Of a stretch of 64,000 nucleotides of DNA, positions 10,891 through 22,042 are shown in pieces. The translations under genes were made by a program, and so were the position numbers. Source of the stretch: Neoarius graeffei (Eukaryota > Chordata > Actinopteri > Siluriformes > Ariidae); contig NC_083571.1 in NCBI RefSeq assembly GCF_027579695.1, positions 49,771,390 through 49,835,389 on the forward strand, read 5' to 3'. The notes beneath the pieces are model-generated. The model saw only the letters and a program-made list of their open reading frames with translations, did not search any database and was not told the origin of the DNA. Position 1 is the first letter of the stretch; each line of letters starts with the position of its first letter.

Positions 10891-12548
10891 CAGTGCTTCT
10901 CAACCACTGGGCCGTGGCCCACTGATGTGCCATCTAGTGGACCACAATCCCCCCCCCCCAAGTTTTACTTGCAGTAGGGTTGCAGTTGACATCACATCCA
11001 CCTCATTAAGCTACAGTCACACTACAGCTCGCAATGCTTTCAGATGGGTTATCGATGAAAATGAGGGATTTTGATGGTGATATACACAAGCTAAAAGTTG
11101 TGGTCACACAGCAGGTGAACACTTGACTGTCGCACCTTTGCGCGCTTGAGTCTGGCGCAGCTAGAGTGAACGTGCGTGCTCATGGAGCATGTTGTGCACA
11201 CGGAGCATGTTGTGCGCACGCTTGGGATCCAGTTGTTATTGGAGACACCTGGCGCTGATTTGAGCGCAATCAGCACACACAGATACGGATGCTGTTTTCA
11301 CAGAGGCTTTACAAAGTATTATCATCATCACTGTCATGTTTATAACGCTGTTTAAATACTCTGCTTTCTGTTTTGCTTTTGTAAAAAAAAAAAAACTTGG
11401 AAGACGGTTCTGGATACTTACAGTAATGCATTTAGGTCTGAGGACTAAAGTCGACTTGCTAACTTTAGGACTGAAGTTGTCATGAACAGTTTTGCACTCA
11501 AGTTTCCATCAATGAACAGTTTATAACTTCAACAAAACAGACTTCATGTTAAAACTATAATGAATTTCCTGGTTACACAGTTATACTTTGTGACTCTACA
11601 GGACACAGTCATAGAAGTGAGCTATTTATAATCACGTTATCTGTTATCACCCAAATGAGGTGGGTTCCCTTTTGAGTCTGGTTCCTCTCAAGGTTTTTTC
11701 CTCATGTCTTCTGAGGGAGTATTTCCTTGCCACCATCGCCACAGGCTTGCTTATTGGGGATAAATTAGGGATAAAATTAGCTCATGTTTAAAGTTTTTAA
11801 TACTCTGTAAAGCTGCTTTGCGACAATGCTTGTTGTTAAAAGCACTATAAAAATAAACTTGACTTAAATATCACGCCTTCCTGCACTTAGATCCATCTAC
11901 TGCCGTCTATCTTGTAGTGTCCTGATCCCTAGATCTTTAACCCAGCCACATATAAAAAGTTGTTTGCCTCCATGCTCTTCCAGGGTTTCATCTGTGTGTC
12001 TGTGTAGAACGATGTTTGCAGCACCAGGTAGTTTGAGATGTCGGGGAAATCAACAGAGGGATAATTTTCCAACCTCATAGGAAAAGTTCTTCTTTGTTAA
12101 TGTGTCAGGATCGAATTCCATTGAGCGGGTTCTATATCCACTTCTTTTGAGTGTACTTCTTGGTTTTAATAACTTGCTTGTTTGCTGTACACAAACATGG
12201 CAATAAGTTCTTGTGTGAATGGACCAGACTCCACTTTGGGATCATTAATCCCTTTTGACTGAGAATGCCATGCATGCATGGTTTTATGTTGGCTTCTGGC
12301 ACATCCAGACAATTTTAAATACAATACCTACAATTATAAACAGTTTGTTTTTATTGCACTTATTTAATTCCTGGTCTCCCATCTGTAACAGGGACTGATG
12401 TTGCATCCCATTAGTACACTTTACAGTAGATTATTAGATTCTAATAGAATAGATGAGCCAAAATAACTGGGGATCTTTTTTAATGGGCCTCGACTTGTTA
12501 CAAATATGAATAGGTGGGCCTCGAAGCAGAAAAGGTTGAGAACCCTTG
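10891..12548. mobile_element. Old hAT-like element
   Basis: The left end 'CAGTGCTTCTCAACC' and the right end, inverted 'CAAGGGTTCTCAACC', form diverged inverted repeats. Flanks CCCAAGCA (10883-10890) and CCCTGGCA (12549-12556) match at 6 of 8 positions, consistent with a decayed hAT duplication. No transposase remains. An L2 tail lies inside. Confidence 0.55.
11397..11880 (+). mobile_element. L2-type LINE 3' fragment
   Basis: Matches, in opposite orientation, the 3' untranslated part of the LINE at 55990-58263, through phrases such as 'GAACAGTTTTGCACTCAAG', 'TTTCCTTGCCACCA' and the end 'ATAAACTTGACTT'. It is 5'-truncated with no coding sequence. Confidence 0.75.
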
Positions 12549-12556
12549 CCCTGGCA

Positions 12557-13080
12557 CATTGAACAGGGTCAGCAATACAGGGGTTGGTAAAAAAAAAAAA
12601 ACATCAAAGTGAAAGTGCTGTCAGCCAGCAAGCGACTGGAAGGAGCTATGTTTCGGGCGACATGGCGTGTTGAGTCCTTGTGGCTAAGCAGTGGGATCAT
12701 TAGGCCCCATCACTCGAGCTGTAGCCCCCGGGCATTTTCACCATCAAAAAAAAGGAAGAGATTAATAGAAAACAACTGACTTGGATGCCATCTGGGACTT
12801 TGAATGTTGTAATATAATAATGTAGCTTAGAACATATGTCTTTGTGGTCTGAAAGGAGAAATGCGAGTGAGAAATGAGACTTTTTCATTAAACTGATGAT
12901 AAACTGTACTACTGATATTTAAGTCAACTGACACATGCCTCAGTTCCTGAGACATTATTGGTGTTGATAACTTAATGAGACAGAAACTGAAGTACATAAA
13001 TTTTAAAAAGAACAGTGCAAAAATCAGTAATAAAAAATGTCATAACCTTTGTGTGTGTGAAAAGATATTGTAAAATTAGA
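12557..13080. other. Unassigned sequence
   Basis: Contains a short poly-A run near 12588-12601, otherwise nothing recognised. Confidence 0.35.
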
Positions 13081-13082
13081 TA

Positions 13083-14668
13083 CAGTGGTGCTTGAAAGTT
13101 TGTGAACTCTATATTTCTGCATAAATATGACATAAAACATCATCAGATTTTCACACAAGTCCTAAAAGTAGATAAAGAGAACCCAGTTAAACAAATGAGA
13201 CAAACATATTATACTTGGCCATTTATTTATTGAGGAAAATGATTCAATATTACATATATGTGAGTGGCAAAAGTATGTGAACCTCTAGGATTAGCAGTTA
13301 ATTTGAAGGTGAAATTAGAGTCAGGTGTTTTCAATCAATGGGATGACAATCAGGTGTGAGTGGGCACCCTATTTTATTTAAAGAACAGGGATCTATCAAA
13401 GTCTGATCTTCACAACACATGTTTGTGGAAGTGTATCATGCCACGAACAAAGGAGATTTCTGAGGACCTCAGAAAAAGCATTGTTGATGCTCATCAGTCT
13501 GGAAAAGGTTACAAAACCACCTCTAAAGAGTTTGGACTCCACCAATCCACAGTCAGACAGATTGTGTACAAATGGAGGAAATTCAAGATCATTGTTACCC
13601 TCCCCAGGAGTGGTCGACCAACAAAGATCACTCCAAGAGCAAGGTGTGTAATAGTTGGCAAGGTCACAAAGGACCCCAGGGTAACTTCTAAGCAACTGAA
13701 GACCTCTCTCACATTGGCTAATGTTAATGTTCATGAGTCCACCGTCAGGAAAACACTGAACAACAATGGTGTGCATGGCAGGGTTGCAAGGAGAAAGCCA
13801 CTGCTCTCCAAAAAGAACATTGCTGCTCGTCTGCAGTTTGCTAAAGATCACGTGGACAAGCCAGAAGGCTACTGGAAAAATGTTTTGTAGATGGATGAGC
13901 CCAAAATAGAACTTTTTGGTTTAAATGAGAAGCATTATGCTTGGAGAAAGGAAAACACTGCATTCCAGCATCTATGAAACATGGTGGTGGTAGTATCATG
14001 GTTTGGGCCTGTTTTGCTGCATCTGGGCCAGGACGGCTTGCCATCATTGATGGAACAATGAATTCTGAATTATACCAGTGAATTCTAAAGGAAAACATCA
14101 GGACATCTGTCCATGAACTGAATGAATCTCAAGAGAAGGTGGGTCATGCAGCAAGACAACGACCCTAAGCACGCAAGTCGTTCTACCAAAGAATGGTTAA
14201 AGAAGAATAAAGTTATTGTTTTGGAATGGCCAAGTCAAAGTCTTGACCTTGATCCAATCGAAATGTTGTGGAAGGACCTGAAGCAAGCAGTTCATGTGAG
14301 GAAACCCACCAACATCCCAGAGTTGAAGCTGTTCTGTACGGAGGAATGGGCTAAAATTCCTCCAAGCCGGTGTGCAGGACTGATCAACAGTTACCGGAAA
14401 CATTTAGTTGCAGTTATTGCTGCACAAGGGGGTCACACCAGATACTGAAAGCAAAGGTTCACATACTTTTGCCACTCACAGATATGTAATACTGGATCAT
14501 TTTCCTCAATAAATAAATGACCAAGTATAATATTTTTGTCTCATTTGTTCAACTGGGTTCTCTTTATCTACTTTTAGGACTTATGTGAAAATCTGATGAT
14601 GTTTTAGGTCATATTTATGCAGAAATAGAGAAAATTCTAAAGGGTTCACAAATTTTCAAGCACCACCG
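13083..14668 (+). mobile_element. Tc1-like transposon, copy A
   Basis: 1586 bases flanked by TA (13081-13082, 14669-14670), with ends beginning CAGTGGTGCTTGAAAGT. Same family as copies B (23523) and C (33665). Longer subterminal repeats occur on both sides, including the phrase 'CATCATCAGATTTTCACA' and its inverse. It carries one dead transposase gene. Confidence 0.95.
13438..14448 (+). pseudogene. Tc1 transposase, copy A (dead)
   Basis: The frame begins at ATG 13438 (MPRTKEISEDLRKS) with the paired-like helix-turn-helix region, the AT-hook-like 'GRPTKITPRAR' and, downstream, the DDE catalytic domain. Breaks: a TAG replacing the Trp codon just before the first catalytic Asp (about 13888); a deletion of about 16 bases near 13972 and a 4-base duplication near 14122 that together restore the frame; and a stop in 'YQ*ILK' (about 14080). 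The C-terminal part from 14122 is intact and holds QQDNDPKH and NPIEMLW, with 34 residues between the catalytic D and E (DD34E). The enzyme would cut and paste the element at TA sites. Confidence 0.9.
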
Positions 14669-14965
14669 TATAACCTCCCTTAAAAAAAAAGCCCCAGGAA
14701 AACTGGACTGAGCCCCTGGTCTTTTCAATAGCTAGAAACACCCCTGAGTTAACTAAGGCATGATGAAGAACACAGTGTCATTCTGTGTTCGGGTTGTAAA
14801 TCGACGGGAAAATCAGATTCCTTCACTCAGTGCGTTTACATGCACATAGAGAAAATGGAATTTCTGCCGTAGCTCGACTGAAATCGAAGTTCTAAATGCC
14901 ATGGAAACACCTTAGCTCGGCTGAAATTGAACCGAACTGGATTTCTCGTAATCGAGCTACGCAAC

Positions 14966-15276
14966 TGTGGCAGTGGGGGCGTGGTCAAACGCCGGTCTGT
15001 GACAGGAGGGCGGAGTCAGGGAAGGTAAGTGGCAGAATCACTACACCTGACGGCAATTAACCTGTGTTTGTGTGTGTCTTCCCAGTGACCGCGCCCTATT
15101 TAGGGAGGGAGAGTGAGAGCAGAGGAGCTGTACCCGAAACCAGATGCCGGTTGTGTGTGTGCATCTGTGTGAAGCATATTGTTAGACTGAAAAGTGTGGC
15201 AATAAAAGCCTTAATTTACAAACCTGATCTCTGTCCTGCCGTCCTCTGTGCTCCACCCCTAGTTGAAATAGTTACA
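14966..15276 (+). repeat. 5' LTR of Gmr1-type element
   Basis: 311 bases, TGTGGCAG...GTTACA, about 95% like the 3' copy by eye. Contains a TATA-like CCCTATTTAGGGA near 15095 and AATAAA near 15201, in the order expected for promoter and poly-A signal. Confidence 0.9.
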
Positions 15277-15277
15277 G

Positions 15278-15296
15278 TGGTGCTGAAACCCGGGAA
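15278..15296 (+). other. Primer binding site
   Basis: TGGTGCTGAAACCCGGGAA begins two bases after the 5' LTR and starts with TGG, as required to pair with a tRNA CCA end. The priming tRNA was not determined. Confidence 0.7.
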
Positions 15297-16469
15297 GTGG
15301 AGCACCCGTCCTCCCCGTTCACCGACCTGGTCCACGCCCTCGCCACAGCCCAGCAAAGCCAGCACCAGGCGCTTGTCACCCTCCAGAAGGAACAAGAGCG
15401 ATGCTTCGAGGCCCTGGTGCTGGCCCAACAAGAAGACCGAGAGGCATTCCGGCACCTCCTCGCGTCGGCGGGGTCCACCAGCGCTCCTACCGTGGGCCCG
15501 TCTCCCCTCACCATCACCAAGATGGGCCCGCAGGACGACCCCGAGGCGTTCATCACGCTCTTCGAGCAAGTCGCAGAAGCCTCGGGGTGGCCGATGGAGC
15601 AGCGCGTGGCGTGCCTCCTCCCCCTGCTAACGGGAGAGGCGCAGCTGGCCGCGCTACAGCTCCCCGCTGACCGCCAGCTGGCCTATGCGGACCTCCGCCG
15701 GGCCGTCCTCCAGCGCGTGGGGCGCACCCCAGAACAGCATCGCCAGCGCTTCCGCGCGTTGCGCTTGGAGGAAGTTGGCCGGCCGTTCACGTTCGGCCAG
15801 CAGCTCCGGGACGCCTGCTGGCGGTGGTTGAGGGCCGACAACCGCGACGCCGAGGGAATCATCGACCAGGTGGTGCTGGAACAGTTCATCGCTCGCTTGC
15901 CAGCAGGAACCACGGAATGGGTTCAGTGCCACTGCCCGGCGTCGCTAGATCAGGCAGTCGAGCTGGCAGAGGACCATTTGGCGGCTGTCCCGGCGGCAGG
16001 ACAGCAGAAGGCATCTTCTCTTCTCTCCTCTTCTCTCTCTCTCTCCCCCTCCTCCTGTGTCCCATCCCCACCCCATTCCCCCACCGCGGAGGCGGGGGCT
16101 GGCACCACCCCAGCCGGCCCGCCGCACCCGCGGTGCCCTCCAGTTTCTCCCTTCTGTGTCTGTCTCTCCCCCCCTCAGGTGAGTGAGCCCCAGAACACCG
16201 GTGCAGAGGGAAAGCCCGGGCCGGTTTGCTGGCGCTGCGAGGAGCCGGGCCACTTTCAACAGCAGTGCACGGCGATGGAAGTGGGTGCGGTGGTTCGGAT
16301 CCCCGACGCGCCAGAGGCCGCCCTCGATCAGGCTGGAGCATATTGCATACCGGTGAGTATCCAAGGGGATACATACAGTATCAGGCGTTGGTGGATTCTG
16401 GCTGTAATCAGACCTCAATTCACCAAAGCCTGGTGCAAAATGAGGCATTGGGGGGAGCACAGGGGGTGA
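15297..16469 (+). pseudogene. gag of Gmr1-type element, SCAN-like capsid
   Basis: Open frame of 390 codons. It opens at a GTG right after the primer site; the first in-frame ATG is only at 15522 (residue 76), so the native start is unclear. Residues 20-55 are Gln/Glu-rich and probably coiled coil. Residues 143-228 have the SCAN pattern: 'QRFRALRLEEVGRPF', then LRDACWRWL, then 'DQVVLEQFIARLP' and WVQCHCP. A Ser/Pro-rich linker leads to a CCHC knuckle at 311-324 (CWRCEEPGHFQQQC). Gag would assemble the intracellular particle and package RNA. The frame is lost at about 16376-16382, where 5 extra bases separate it from the protease. Confidence 0.85.
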
Positions 16470-18259
16470 AGGTGTTGTGTGTGCACGGGGACGTTCACAG
16501 CTACCCTTTGGTGTCGGTCCACATTTTTTTCAGAGGGGAAAAAGTTATAGTGAAGGCGGTGGTTAATCCTCGCCTTACCCACTCTTTAATTTTGGGGACT
16601 GATTGGCCGGGATTTCGGGATTTAATGGCGCACTTAGTCAAGAGTGGGTCCTGCCATTTAACGGGGGGAGGTCCTGGTGTCGCTTTGGCAGGAGCAGCTG
16701 TCACAGAGCCGTTTACGTCATCTCCGCGTCAGAGTGAGGAGCCGCCGGCCCCTCCTCTCTCTCTTGGGGAATCCCTCGCAGATTTCCCAATAGAGCAATC
16801 GCGGGACGAGACTCTGCGACATGCGTTTGACCAAGTGAGAGTAATCTATGGTCAAATGCTCCAGCCGAATGCCACCCCGTCCTTCCCCTACTTCGCGATT
16901 ATGAAGGATAGGTTATACCGAGTGACGCAGAACACTCAAACTAAAGAGCAAGTCACGCAGCTTTTGATTCCGAAGAGCCGCCGGGAATTGGTATTCCAGG
17001 CGGCTCACTTTAATCCCATGGCTGGACACTTAGGGCAGGATAAGACACTAGCCCGAATAATGGCCCGATTCTGTTGGCCGGGGATTCGCGGCGATGTTCG
17101 TAGGTGGTGTACGGCATGCCGCGAATGCCAGTTAGTAAATCCAGCGGCCATTCCAAAAGTGCCTTTGCGCCCTCTTCCATTGATCGAGACCCCGTTTGAG
17201 AGAATTGGGATGGATCTCGTCGGGCCATTAGATCGGTCAGCACGGGGGTACCACTTTATATTAGTTCTGGTGGACTATGCAACGTGATACCTGGAAGCAG
17301 TGCCTCTGCGCAATATCTCAGCACGCAGTATTGCAGAGGCACTCTTCCGCATCATCTCCCAAGTTGGAATCCCGAAAGAGATTCTGACTGATCAAGGCAC
17401 TACATTTATGTCATGGACATTGCGCGAACTGTATGGGTTATTGGGGATTAAGCCGATCCGCACCAGTGTGTATCACCCACAAACGGACGGTTTAGTGGAA
17501 CGGTTCAATCGCACCCTCAAAAATATAATTAGAAAATTCGTAAGTGAGGACGCACGTAATTGGGATAAGTGGCTCGAGCCCTTGTTGTTCTCAGTGCGAG
17601 AGGTTCCCCAAGCCTCCACGGGGTTCTCCCTGTTCAAATTATTATATGGGCGTAAGCCGCGCGGCATCCTAGATGTGCTGCGGGAAAATTGGGAGGAGGG
17701 ACCTTCACAAAGCAAGAACGAAATTCAATACATTATGGATCTGCGTGCAAAACTCCACACGCTCACCCACCTAACCCAGGAGAATTTGCGGCAGGCCCAG
17801 GAACGGCAAGCCCGCCTGTACAACAAGGGTACGCGCCTTAGGGAGTTCACCCAGGGAGATAAAGTACTCGTACTGTTGCCCACTTTGAGCTCCAAATTGA
17901 TCGCCAAGTGGCAAGGACCCTTTGAGGTCACACGGCGAGTCGGGGACGTCGACTACGAGGTAAGGCGAACGGACAGAGGTGGGGCGCTACAAATTTACCA
18001 CCTCAATCTGCTTAAACTCTGGAAGGAGGAGGTCTCCGTGGCGTTGGTGTCGGTGGTTCTGGAGAAGGCGGAGCTGGGTCCGGAGGTTCAAAAAGGGGCA
18101 TTGACATCACGTACCCCTCCGGTCCCCTGTGGAGACCACCTCTCCCTGACCCAGCTCACGGAGGTCGCCCAGTTGCAGACCGAGTTTTCGGATGTGTTCT
18201 TGCCCCTGCCCGGTCGCACTAACCTCATAGAGCACCACACAGAGACGCCCCCGGGGTAG
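16350..18259 (+). pseudogene. Protease and integrase of Gmr1-type element
   Basis: Downstream of gag and in another frame: an aspartic protease with active site VDSGC (about 16390-16404) and the later LILGTDW strand, then integrase. The integrase has an HHCC zinc module (HFNPMAGHLG ... CTACREC), catalytic D in GMDLVGPL, D in LTDQGTTF and E in DGLVERFNRT, and a C-terminal DNA-binding tail. A TGA at 17285-17287 interrupts it just after the first catalytic Asp (the context suggests CGA to TGA). Near 18250 one G fewer than needed shifts the frame into stops before the RT. In ordinary gypsy elements the integrase lies after RNase H. Confidence 0.9.
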
Positions 18260-19137
18260 TAGTGCATAGCCACCCTTATAGACTACCCGAACACAAAAAA
18301 AAGGTGGTTTGGGAAGAACTTCAGACCATGCTCGAAATGCGCATCATCGAGGAGTCCCACAGTGACTGGAGCAGCCCAGTGGTCTTGGTACCCAAGGCCG
18401 ACGGGTTGGTCCGGTTCTGTGTGGACTACAGAAAAGTCAACGCGGTGTCTAAATTCGATGCATACCCAATGCCTCGTATTGATGAGTTGCTCAATCAACT
18501 TGGCACTGCTCACTTTTATTCGACACTGGATTTGACGAAGGGATATTGGCAGATCCCCTTGACTCCCCTATCCTGAGAAAAAACAGCCTTTTCCACACCG
18601 TTTGGTTTACACCAATTCGTCACCCTTCCGTTTGGGCTGTTTGGGGCGCCTGCTACGTTTCAGCGGCTGATGGATAGAGTCCTCCGCCCCCACGCCACTT
18701 ATGCGGCCGCGTATCTAGATGATATCATCATCTATAGTAATGACTGGCCGAGGCATCTTGAACATCTGAGGGCCGTCCTTAGGTCGCTGAGGCGAGCGGG
18801 GCTCACAGCCAACCCAAAGAAGTGTGCAATTGGACAGGTGGATGTACGGTATCTGGACTTCCACTTGGGCAACGGGCAGGTGCGTCCCCAAATTAATAAG
18901 ATGGCAGCGATTGCGGCCTGCCCGAGGCCCAAGACCAAAAAGGGGGTGAGACAGTTCCTGGGGCTGGCTGGCTATTACCGTAGTTTTATACCTAATTATT
19001 CAGACGTCACCAGCCCGCTGACTGATCTCACTAAAAAGGGGGCCCCAGATCCGGTCCAGTGGACGGAGCAATGCCAGCGGGCTTTTTCAGAGGTAAAGGC
19101 TGCACTGTGTGTGGGGGGCACTTTTACACTCCCCTGA
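18260..19137 (+). pseudogene. Reverse transcriptase of Gmr1-type element
   Basis: The frame contains the RT fingers (YRLPEHKKKV, WSSPVVLVPKADG, RFCVDYRKVN), the palm Asp in YSTLDLTKGYWQIP, the catalytic YLDDIIIYS (about 18715) and the thumb motif FLGLAGYYRSFIP. A TGA at 18574-18576 splits it (CGA to TGA by context). At the 3' end the frame is lost near 19115, before RNase H. The protein would copy element RNA into DNA inside gag particles. Confidence 0.92.
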
Positions 19138-19552
19138 CTTTTCTCTCCACTTTGTGTTGCAGACCGATGCGTCGGACAGAGGGCTTGGGGCAGTTTTGTC
19201 CCAGGAGGTGGAGGGGGAGGATTGCCCCGTCCTCTACATCAGTAGGAAGCTGTCAGTGCGTGAGGGGCACTACAGCACCATTGAAAAGGAGTGTCTGGCG
19301 ATCAAGTTGGCAGTCCTCGCCCTCCGTTACTACCTGCTGAGGCGCCCTTTCACCCTCTGTTCGGACCACGCGCCCCTCCAGTGGCTCCACCGCATGAAAG
19401 ATGCCAACGCGCGGATCACCCATTGGTACCTGGCACTCCAACCCTTCAATTTTAAGGTGGTCCACAGGCCGGGGGTGCAGATGGTCGTGGCGGACTCCCT
19501 CTCCCATCAAGGGAGGGGAGTCGGCTGCGGGCCGGACGGCCGCCCGGCCTGA
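19138..19552 (+). pseudogene. RNase H of Gmr1-type element
   Basis: The frame reads QTDASDRGLGAVLSQ, YSTIEKECLAIKLAV, TLCSDHAPLQW and VVADSLSH, giving the four acidic positions expected of a gypsy RNase H (D, E, D, D). It ends at a TGA shortly before a G-rich polypurine tract at about 19557-19567. It is cut off from the RT by the frameshift near 19115. Confidence 0.9.
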
Positions 19553-19569
19553 GTCGGGCGGTGGGGGTA

Positions 19570-19879
19570 TGTGGCAGCGGGGGCGTGGTCAAGCGCCGGT
19601 CTGTGACAGGAGGGCGGAGTCAGGGAAGGTAAGTGGCAGAATCACTACACCTGACGGCAATTAACCTGTGTTTGTGTGTGTCTTCCCAGTGACCGTGCCC
19701 TATTTAGGGAGGGAGAGCGAGAGCAGAGGAGCTGTACCCAAAACCAGATGCCGGTTGTGTGTGTGCATCTGTGTGAAGCATATTGTTAGACTGAAAAGTG
19801 TGGCAATAAAAGCCTTTATTTACAAACCTGATCTCTGTCCTGCCGTCCTCTGTGCTCCACCCCAGTCGAAATGGTTACA
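19570..19879 (+). repeat. 3' LTR of Gmr1-type element
   Basis: 310 bases, the partner of 14966-15276, differing by scattered substitutions and a small indel (ACCCCTAGTTG against ACCCCAGTCG). The divergence means the insertion is not recent. Confidence 0.92.
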
Positions 19880-20135
19880 GCGACCTAGATTATGCAATTG
19901 TAGCCGAGCTACTTAGTGCACGTAAACTCTATCGAGCTACGGAGTCGAGCTACTCACTTCAGCACTGCCCCTTCCGGAAGTGACGAGTGACGAGACCAGG
20001 GCTCGAAATTAACTTTTTTTCTTTGTGTCCCCCAGTGGTCCCGAATTCTGTGTTGTATTGTCCCGAATGGAAGCAATAGTGTCCCCATTTTTTTCCTCTC
20101 TGAAATAACCAGTGGTTAATATTATCATATGAAGT

Positions 20136-20508
20136 CTCATCTCATCTCATTATCTCTAGCCGCTTTATCCTGCCCTACAGGGTCGCAGGCAAGCCGGAGC
20201 CCATCCCAGCTGACCACGGGCGAAAGGCGGGGTACACCCTGGACAAGTCGCCAGGTCATCACAGGGCTGACACATAGACACAGACAACCATTCACACTCA
20301 CACCTACGGTCAATTTAGAGTCACCAGTTAACCTAACCTGCATGTCTTTGGACTGTGGGGGAAACCGGAGCACCCGGAGGAAACCCACGCGGACACGGGG
20401 AGAACATGCAAACTCCGCACAGAAAGGCCCTCGCCAGCCCCGGGGCTCGAACCCAGGACCTTCTTGCTGTGAGGCGACAGCGCTAACCACTACACCACCG
20501 TACCGCCC
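20136..20508 (-). mobile_element. V-SINE copy 2
   Basis: Complete SINE in reverse orientation, flanked by ATCATATGAAGT (20124-20135 and 20509-20520). Head, core and GATGA tail are as in copy 1. Confidence 0.93.
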
Positions 20509-20844
20509 ATCATATGAAGTTACTATTATATTTGTAACTATGCGATTTTGAACCCTTTATATCATTTTTACAATAAGTCACAAGACACAAGCGACACGTC
20601 CTATACATCATCTACTTCAAAATTACAGTTATTGCATTTTCAGTTTATTAAACTTTGGCGATCTCACTGTATGAATAGATACCTGTTTATTTAAAGGGGC
20701 CAACTAGCTCATTCAGAAAATGTTTCAACTCCCTACATCTGCAGTACACTTTAGTTGAAAATAAGACCCCTTTTATGTTCATTTCATCTACTTATACCTT
20801 GAATATCTGTTGGCACTTATAAGGCCAACTTATAATTTTCACCA

Positions 20845-20957
20845 TTACCGTTATCCATTTTTATGAACTTTCCGTTATCCATTACCGTTATCCATTTTTA
20901 TGAACTTTCCGTTATCCATTTTTATGAACTTTCCGTTATCCATTTTATGAACTTTCG
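20845..20957. repeat. Short tandem repeat, 23-25-bp unit
   Basis: Units built from 'CCGTTATCCATTTTTATGAA' plus CTTT, repeated about four times with small length changes. Confidence 0.85.
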
Positions 20958-22042
20958 CTGCCAGGTGCAAATGTTAGCAACATCAACATAGTGCCAGGTC
21001 CGAGCCTAGTTGTGCTGCTGACTGACTAAACTTTCTGAACTAGAAAGACACCAAGAAAACTCACTTATTCTGTTGAACGGTATCTTCCGTCAATATCATC
21101 CACATCATTCCTGTTGTATTTTATAACGTGTCTAACAGTGTTCATTAAGTTCATTCAGTTGCTAGCGTTGCCTGCAGACCAGGCGATGACACTTTGGATC
21201 CTGAAGGTCCCGGAGACGTTATGTCTGGGCTTTCAGTTTCTTCCCCGCGGTCGGTCCGCTTCAACCACTTCAGCATTTTTGTTCTGGCAAGAGTCGGCGC
21301 AGCGTGTGCGGCAGCAATTCCATTCCAAGTCCATATAATGCGGACTCCGGCCGAAGATTCTAGAACAGAATGCGCTGCTCTGTAGCCTACGGATGCAGGT
21401 GCATCGAAAGTGTAGCTACTATGTATTTTTCGCTGTTAACGTTTTAAAATTAAAATTGACAAATTAGGTGAATGTCTACGTATGTGTTACGGCTTTGTAA
21501 ATAATATTAATGTAGAACTTTTTTCTAGATCTATTTTTTTCCATTGTCCCGGGATTGTCCCAGATATGATAATTTTGTGTCCCGATGACATTTTTTATGG
21601 TCCCCGGGACATCGGGACACCTTTAGTTTCGAGCGCTGGACGAGACCACAAGCGGGAAACACAACAGCCTCGGTCGGCATGACAACAGTAGTAGTAGCGA
21701 GCAGCAGAAGAGGTCAGAAGGAACAAGGAGGAACTGATTCTTATTATTGTTAAAACAATATCTGAAGTTTTTTTTCATATAAAATATCAAAAACTTGTGA
21801 ACACGGAACTGATAACTTTGTTTTTACTCTTGAATAGCTCTTCTTCATGACGACAACCGGAAGTGTACCAACACGATGGGGCGTGTAGTGCCACCTGTGG
21901 CTCGGGTGCACAATGTACCTCACACAATAACTCGATTTCCTTGTGTGCATGTAGGATTGGATTTCTCTGGCACCCCTGCTGGGACCCTTAGCTCGATTAC
22001 CGACAGTAGCTCGATTTGGATGTGCATGTAAACGCACTAACT

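Larger units (their letters stand above)
14966..19879 (+). mobile_element. Ty3/gypsy LTR retrotransposon of Gmr1-type domain order
   Basis: A full-length insertion with LTRs at 14966-15276 and 19570-19879, each TG...CA, flanked by GCAAC (14961-14965) and GCGAC (19880-19884), a 5-bp duplication with one change. Order along the element is gag (SCAN-like capsid, CCHC knuckle), protease, integrase, reverse transcriptase, RNase H. Integrase before RT is the Ty1/copia order, but the proteins are Ty3/gypsy-like; this combination defines the Gmr1 group first described from cod. There is no envelope. At least five lesions make it non-coding. Confidence 0.92.
19997..21638. mobile_element. hAT element with 8-bp duplication GACGAGAC
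   Basis: Perfect duplications at 19989-19996 and 21639-21646. Ends are CAGGGCTCGAAATTAAC and, inverted, CAGCGCTCGAAACTAAA. The interior has repeated GTGTCCC motifs near both ends, a 23-25-bp tandem repeat (about 20845-20957) and V-SINE copy 2. No transposase was recognised. Confidence 0.92.
14828..22039. mobile_element. Inverted-repeat element enclosing an LTR element and a hAT
   Basis: Ends share 'AGTGCGTTTACATGCACAT' (14829 onward) and its inverse (ending 22038), flanked on both sides by ACT (14825-14827, 22040-22042). Removing the two nested insertions leaves about 640 bases with many subterminal TAGCTCGA/TCGAGCTA motifs in both orientations. A 3-bp duplication fits PIF/Harbinger or CACTA-like superfamilies, but there is no transposase to decide. 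Confidence 0.7.

Noticed and set aside
15064-15630. 188-codon frame starting in the 5' LTR
   Set aside because: It runs through the LTR and overlaps gag in another frame with low-complexity Ser/Arg; a shadow of gag.
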